15,786 bases of DNA, taken from assembly GCA_023428515.1 (NCBI GenBank), contig JAEYXI010000236.1:1-15786 (forward strand), read 5' to 3'. Under the pieces are notes generated by a model, which saw only the letters and a program-made list of their open reading frames with translations, did not search any database and was not told where the DNA came from. Both the position numbers and the translations under genes were made by a program. Below are positions 13,266 to 15,786 of the stretch, piece by piece (positions within the stretch are counted from its first letter, which is position 1; every line of letters starts with the position of its first letter). This stretch comes from Pseudomonadota bacterium (GTDB lineage: Bacteria > Pseudomonadota > Alphaproteobacteria > Rhizobiales > Rhizobiaceae).

Positions 13266-13289
13266 GGGTTTGTCAAATATATAATCGCC
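13266..13289 (-). repeat. Right terminal inverted repeat
   Basis: These 24 bases are the exact reverse complement of 9198-9221. Read outwards they contain TATAAT (13280-13285), which could act as a -10 for mmcB, but I see no good -35 at 16-18 bp. Confidence 0.93.
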
Positions 13290-13297
13290 GGCCAGAA
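13290..13297 (+). repeat. Right target-site duplication (GGCCAGAA)
   Basis: Exact copy of 9190-9197. Removing the element and one copy would rejoin 9189 directly to the sequence before mmcB. Confidence 0.92.
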
Positions 13298-13301
13298 ACG
13301 A

Positions 13302-13316
13302 GTTCAAATCGTGAAC
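13302..13316. promoter_or_regulatory. GTTC-N7-GAAC site before mmcB
   Basis: GTTC (13302-13305) and GAAC (13313-13316) flank seven bases, 20 bp before the mmcB start. Alphaproteobacterial LexA boxes are GTTC-N7-GTTC direct repeats, and mmcB belongs to the SOS set in Caulobacter. Here the right half is inverted, so the match is to spacing and one half only. Confidence 0.3.
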
Positions 13317-13336
13317 AAAAGCTGGCATGGTGAGCC

Positions 13337-13837
13337 ATGCCCATCGTTTCCCCGATTCTGCAAAATCCCCTCATCGACGGCCGCCAGTCCGAGCGCGCCA
13401 TGGTCGTGCGCCGCGGCGTGCAACGGCTGCTGGCCGAGATGGGCGCGCATGTGCTGCCCGAGCTCAGCCTGGCGACCGGCCGGCGCGCCGACCTCGTCGC
13501 GCTGACAAGGCAGGGCGATATCTGGATCATCGAGATCAAATCCTCGATCGAGGATTTCCGCGTCGACCGCAAATGGCCGGAATACCGGCTGCATTCCGAC
13601 CGCTTCTTCTTCGCCACGCATCCGGAAGTGCCCGCCGAGATATTTCCGGAGGAATGCGGCTTCATCCTCTCTGACGGCTACGGCGCCGAGATCATGCGCG
13701 ACGCGCCGGAGCATCGCATGCTGCCGGCGACCCGCAAGGCACTGATGCTGAGGATCGCGCGCGCCGGCGCGGCAAGGCTGCTCGCGGCGGAACTGGCCGG
13801 CGTGGCCGTGCCGGCGCTGGACGGGGAGAGTGAATAA
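13337..13837 (+). CDS. mmcB: MmcB-family DNA repair protein
   Basis: This 166-residue protein belongs to the MmcB family (PD-(D/E)XK-like nuclease fold), linked to repair of mitomycin-C damage in Caulobacter. Family stretches are DGRQSERAMVVRRGVQRLL, GRRADLVALTRQGDIWIIEIKSS (the D...E-x-K metal and catalytic pattern, D51 and E66-I-K68), FRVDRKWPEYRLHSDRFFFA and CGFILSDGYGAEI. GGTGAG lies four bases before the ATG. The IS1595-type element is inserted 39 bp upstream of the start, so part of its native promoter region now lies 4 kb away on the far side of the element. The next gene follows after two bases and may be co-transcribed. Confidence 0.92.
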   Translation: MPIVSPILQNPLIDGRQSERAMVVRRGVQRLLAEMGAHVLPELSLATGRRADLVALTRQGDIWIIEIKSSIEDFRVDRKWPEYRLHSDRFFFATHPEVPAEIFPEECGFILSDGYGAEIMRDAPEHRMLPATRKALMLRIARAGAARLLAAELAGVAVPALDGESE

Positions 13838-13839
13838 GC

Positions 13840-14289
13840 TTGGCGGACCGAGAGTACATTACCTTCGGGGTCCAAGCTGGCGACCCGGCGGCTAACGCAA
13901 TCGTCCAGTCCCACTATATGCGTTTACGGGAAGCCCTCAGAGAACATTGCAGGGGTGACTATAGCGAAACGATCAAGGAGTTCGGTTTCGTCCTGCGTAT
14001 AGATGGTGAAATCTTGCGATGGCAAAAGACGGGCTGTGACCACCTGCGCGTCAGTCCAAAGCGAGGTTACGCGACAGTCGATATCTTTATGCCGATCGAC
14101 GTATGGGAGGATCATCGGCCCAGCCGCATTCCGAGCTTTCTCCGCCAGCACGTGGAAGAAGGCTTTGCGCAGATAATGGAGCGGATCGCTTCCAAGAAGA
14201 TCGCTATCAGGACCGAAGAGCTTTACAGCGACTTCCGCAAAGCCATGGCTGCGTGTTGGGACGACGCGCCGTTGGACAACAGGTCCTGA
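13840..14289 (+). CDS. Unrecognised 149-residue protein
   Basis: The likely start is TTG at 13840, two bases after the mmcB stop, with GGGGAGAG about 11 bases upstream. The protein is soluble, mixed alpha/beta: ADREYITFGVQAGDP, KEFGFVLRIDGEILRW, GYATVDIFMPIDVWE, and a helical end (QHVEEGFAQIMERIASKKI). I do not recognise a family. The single-domain size and charged surface loosely recall polymorphic-toxin immunity proteins, but there is no toxin beside it, so this is a weak guess. Base composition is less GC-rich than in mmcB or the regulator genes on either side, which suggests it was acquired. It is convergent with the response-regulator gene, 16 bp away. Confidence 0.7.
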   Translation: MADREYITFGVQAGDPAANAIVQSHYMRLREALREHCRGDYSETIKEFGFVLRIDGEILRWQKTGCDHLRVSPKRGYATVDIFMPIDVWEDHRPSRIPSFLRQHVEEGFAQIMERIASKKIAIRTEELYSDFRKAMAACWDDAPLDNRS

Positions 14290-14305
14290 CAGCGCCCGTC
14301 ACCAT

Positions 14306-14869
14306 CTACCGCGGCGCCCGTTTCGCCAATATGCGCTGCAGCGTCCTGCGGTGCATGTTGAGCCGCCTTGCAGTTTCGGAGACGTTGCGGTCGCACATCT
14401 CGTAGACGCGCTGGATGTGCTCCCAGCGCACGCGGTCGGCCGACATCGGGTTCTCGGGCGGGGCGGCGCGCTCGCCCGCGGTGCGGGTCAGCGCGGCGTA
14501 GATGTCGTCGGCGTCGGCGGGTTTCGACAGATAGTCGACCGCGCCGAGTTTTACGGCGGTGACCGCGGTCGCGATGTTGCCGTAGCCGGTGAGGATGACG
14601 GCGCGCGCGTCGTCGCGCCCTTCGCGGATCGCCGCCACCACGTCGAGCCCGTTGCCGTCGCCGAGCCGCATGTCGACCACAGCATAGGCCGGCGGATTGG
14701 CGCGCGCCTTGGCGACCGCCTCCTCGACGCTTTCCGCCGTGTCGACGGCGAAGCCGCGGCCTTCCATGGCGCGCGCCAGTCGGGTGAGGAAAGGCTTGTC
14801 GTCATCGACCAGCAGCAGCGAGGTGTCGCCCTCAATGGTGGCAATGTCGGTTGTCTCGTCGGGGGTCAT
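14306..14869 (-). CDS. actR: ActR/RegA-type response regulator
   Basis: This 187-residue regulator has a receiver domain (about 17-130) with acidic pocket D22-D24 (LLLVDDDKPF), phosphate acceptor D66 (AVVDMRLGDGNG), T94 (VILTGYG) and K116 (YLSKPAD). A short proline linker (AAPPENPMSADRVRWEHI) leads to a C-terminal Fis-type helix-turn-helix (RNVSETARRLNMHRRTLQRIL). The lack of an AAA+ domain, the length and the GLDVV receiver text fit the redox and acid-response ActR/RegA group, which controls respiration, nitrogen and carbon pathways. The ATG at 14869 is chosen by the family N-terminus; the frame extends further upstream but that part is antisense noise over the kinase gene. Downstream of its kinase gene by 82 bp. 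Confidence 0.93.
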   Translation of the reverse strand: MTPDETTDIATIEGDTSLLLVDDDKPFLTRLARAMEGRGFAVDTAESVEEAVAKARANPPAYAVVDMRLGDGNGLDVVAAIREGRDDARAVILTGYGNIATAVTAVKLGAVDYLSKPADADDIYAALTRTAGERAAPPENPMSADRVRWEHIQRVYEMCDRNVSETARRLNMHRRTLQRILAKRAPR

Positions 14870-14899
14870 CTTGTCTATCCGCTCTGAAATATAGTCTTC

Positions 14900-14928
14900 A
14901 AATAAGTTCAGTGAGCCGGCTTGTCCAA
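14900..14928 (-). promoter_or_regulatory. Candidate promoter of the response-regulator gene
   Basis: On the minus strand TTGGAC (14928-14923) and TTATTT (14905-14900) are separated by 17 bp, 31 bp before the regulator's ATG. The 82-bp gap after the kinase gene is AT-richer than its surroundings. The regulator could therefore be transcribed both from here and from the kinase gene's promoter. Confidence 0.45.
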
Positions 14929-14951
14929 TTTTCGCCTCGATTGAGACAGGT

Positions 14952-15786
14952 TCAGGCAGTGTCGAACATAGGTTCCGCGGCCTGCACCGGCGCAAGGAAG
15001 GCGGCGCGCGGCCAGATGATCTCGACCAGCGCCCCTTCGCCCGGCGTGTTGGAGTTGCGGAAGGAGAGCACGGCGCCCGAGCGTTCGAGCAGCGTCTTGG
15101 CGATGAAGAGGCCCAAACCCAGGCCGCCGCCGCGTTCCGCGCCGTGGCGGGTCGACATGTAGGGTTCGCCGATGCGGCTGACGATTTCGGGCGGGAAGCC
15201 GGCGCCGTCGTCGACGATGGTGAAGGCCACCTCGGCGTCGTTCCAGCGCCAGTGCACGCTGACGCGCTCCTTGGCGAAGTCGACGGCGTTCTCGACCAGA
15301 TTGCCGAGCCCGTAGATGACGCCCGCATTGCGCTGTCCGACCGGCTCCGGCCCCTGCCGCTCGCCGGGCTCGAGCTTTATGGCGATGCCGAAATCGCGGT
15401 GCGGCGCGGTGACCTCCTCGACCAGCGAGGTCAGCGGCAGGCGGGCGAGATGCGCCTCGCCCTCGGAGGACAGGCTGGTGAGCTGCTTCAGGATCTCGCG
15501 GCAGCGCTCGCTCTGCGACCGCAACAGCTTCACGTCGTCGGCATAGGTATGATCCGAGCCGAGGGAACGCTCCATCTCGCGCGCGACCAGCGCGATCGTC
15601 GCGAGCGGCGTGCCGAGCTCGTGCGCGGCGGCGGCCGCGAGCCCGTCGAGCGCGGAGAGATGCTGCTCGCGCTGCAGGACGAGTTCCGTCGCCGACAGAG
15701 CGTTGGCGAGCAGCCGCGCTTCCTCGGCGACGCGGAAGGCATAGATACCGGTGAAGGCGATGGAGGAGGAGAGCGCCACCCAGGTG
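14952..15786 (-). CDS. actS: ActS/RegB-type sensor histidine kinase, C-terminal part
   Basis: The 5' end lies beyond the right edge; about 278 residues are visible. They begin with the end of a membrane region (SSSIAFTGIYAFRVAEEARLL), then a dimerisation and phospho-acceptor helix with the H-box AAAHELGTPLATIAL. The HATPase domain follows, with N-box NLVENAVDFA, G1 VDDGAGFP and G2 GGGLGLGLFIAK. These match the RegB/ActS/PrrB kinases that sense redox or quinone state and phosphorylate the adjacent ActR/RegA regulator. The sensory membrane part and its quinone site are outside the window. It ends 82 bp before the regulator start. Confidence 0.92.
   Translation of the reverse strand, partial: TWVALSSSIAFTGIYAFRVAEEARLLANALSATELVLQREQHLSALDGLAAAAAHELGTPLATIALVAREMERSLGSDHTYADDVKLLRSQSERCREILKQLTSLSSEGEAHLARLPLTSLVEEVTAPHRDFGIAIKLEPGERQGPEPVGQRNAGVIYGLGNLVENAVDFAKERVSVHWRWNDAEVAFTIVDDGAGFPPEIVSRIGEPYMSTRHGAERGGGLGLGLFIAKTLLERSGAVLSFRNSNTPGEGALVEIIWPRAAFLAPVQAAEPMFDTA

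Larger units (their letters stand above)
9198..13289 (+). mobile_element. IS1595-family element with cargo genes, 4092 bp, complete
   Basis: The element is bounded by 24-bp perfect inverted repeats (9198-9221 and 13266-13289, starting GGCGATTATATATTTGACAA when read inwards) and by an exact 8-bp target duplication GGCCAGAA on both sides. It encodes an IS1595-family transposase at its left end and about 3 kb of other genes: DUF3800 (minus), a 53-codon gene (plus), a membrane GNAT-like gene and a 33-residue membrane peptide (minus), and one unrecognised gene (plus). Ordinary family members are about 1 kb, though cargo-bearing IS1595 relatives are known. The cargo has visibly lower GC and more mixed codon use than the flanking chromosome, which suggests separate origin. 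Intact ends, duplication and transposase suggest recent and possibly still possible movement. Confidence 0.93.

Noticed and set aside
13271..13285. Outward promoter in the right terminal repeat driving mmcB
   Set aside because: TATAAT is present, but no acceptable -35 lies 16-18 bp upstream; TTGTCA is only four bases away.
13302..13316. Alphaproteobacterial LexA (SOS) box before mmcB
   Set aside because: A true box would be GTTC-N7-GTTC; here the second half is GAAC. Listed only as a low-confidence site, not called an SOS box.
14870..15328. Long minus-strand frame extending the response-regulator ORF upstream to 15328
   Set aside because: The extra part overlaps the kinase coding sequence in another frame and is serine/arginine/proline-rich noise; the regulator's family N-terminus begins at 14869.
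1..15786. CRISPR array, tRNA or rRNA genes
   Set aside because: No regularly spaced direct repeats and no tRNA-like or rRNA-like stretches were seen on reading both strands.

Overview
The window is GC-rich DNA from the chromosome of an alphaproteobacterium, most likely a rhizobial one close to Mesorhizobium or Phyllobacteriaceae. The evidence is gene content (murJ-trpS-usp-nfu order, an MmcB-type protein beside an ActR/ActS or RegA/RegB-type two-component pair), a good match to the rhizobial Irr iron-control box, and a rhizobial-style intergenic palindrome. This placement comes from recognition of families, not from a database search. I saw no rRNA, tRNA or CRISPR.

Left part (1-5548) is housekeeping with insertions. 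The 3' end of murJ is followed by a convergent vapBC toxin-antitoxin pair whose toxin gene overlaps the murJ end. Then come a membrane acyltransferase-3 gene, trpS, a universal stress protein gene and an nfuA-like Fe-S carrier gene. The nfu promoter carries an Irr-box-like site over its -10 region.

Middle part (5581-9189) is accessory chromosome: a membrane-anchored coiled-coil protein, an L,D-transpeptidase lipoprotein with a clear terminator, a CueR/HmrR-type MerR regulator, a GFA-family zinc protein and three small hypothetical genes. Two of these small genes are diverged copies of each other.

Positions 9198-13289 are the most interesting part. This is a complete 4.09-kb IS1595-family element, bounded by 24-bp perfect terminal inverted repeats and an exact 8-bp target duplication (GGCCAGAA). 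It is about four times the size of an ordinary IS because it carries cargo. Besides the transposase it has a DUF3800 gene, a divergent 53-codon gene starting two bases away, a membrane-anchored GNAT-like acetyltransferase, a 33-residue single-span membrane peptide, and an unrecognised soluble protein of about 140-163 residues. It also has a promoter and hairpin arrangement at the transposase start that could block translation of read-through transcripts, a 12-bp palindrome identical to the core of the ParB site parS, and a 25-bp near-palindrome ahead of the last cargo gene. A second, imperfect copy of the right end abuts the left target duplication, hinting at an earlier related insertion.

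Right part (13290-15786) returns to the chromosome: mmcB, whose upstream region has been split off by the element about 39 bp before its start; an unrecognised 149-residue protein with a TTG start; then, on the minus strand, an ActR/RegA-type response regulator and its sensor kinase, which runs off the window edge.
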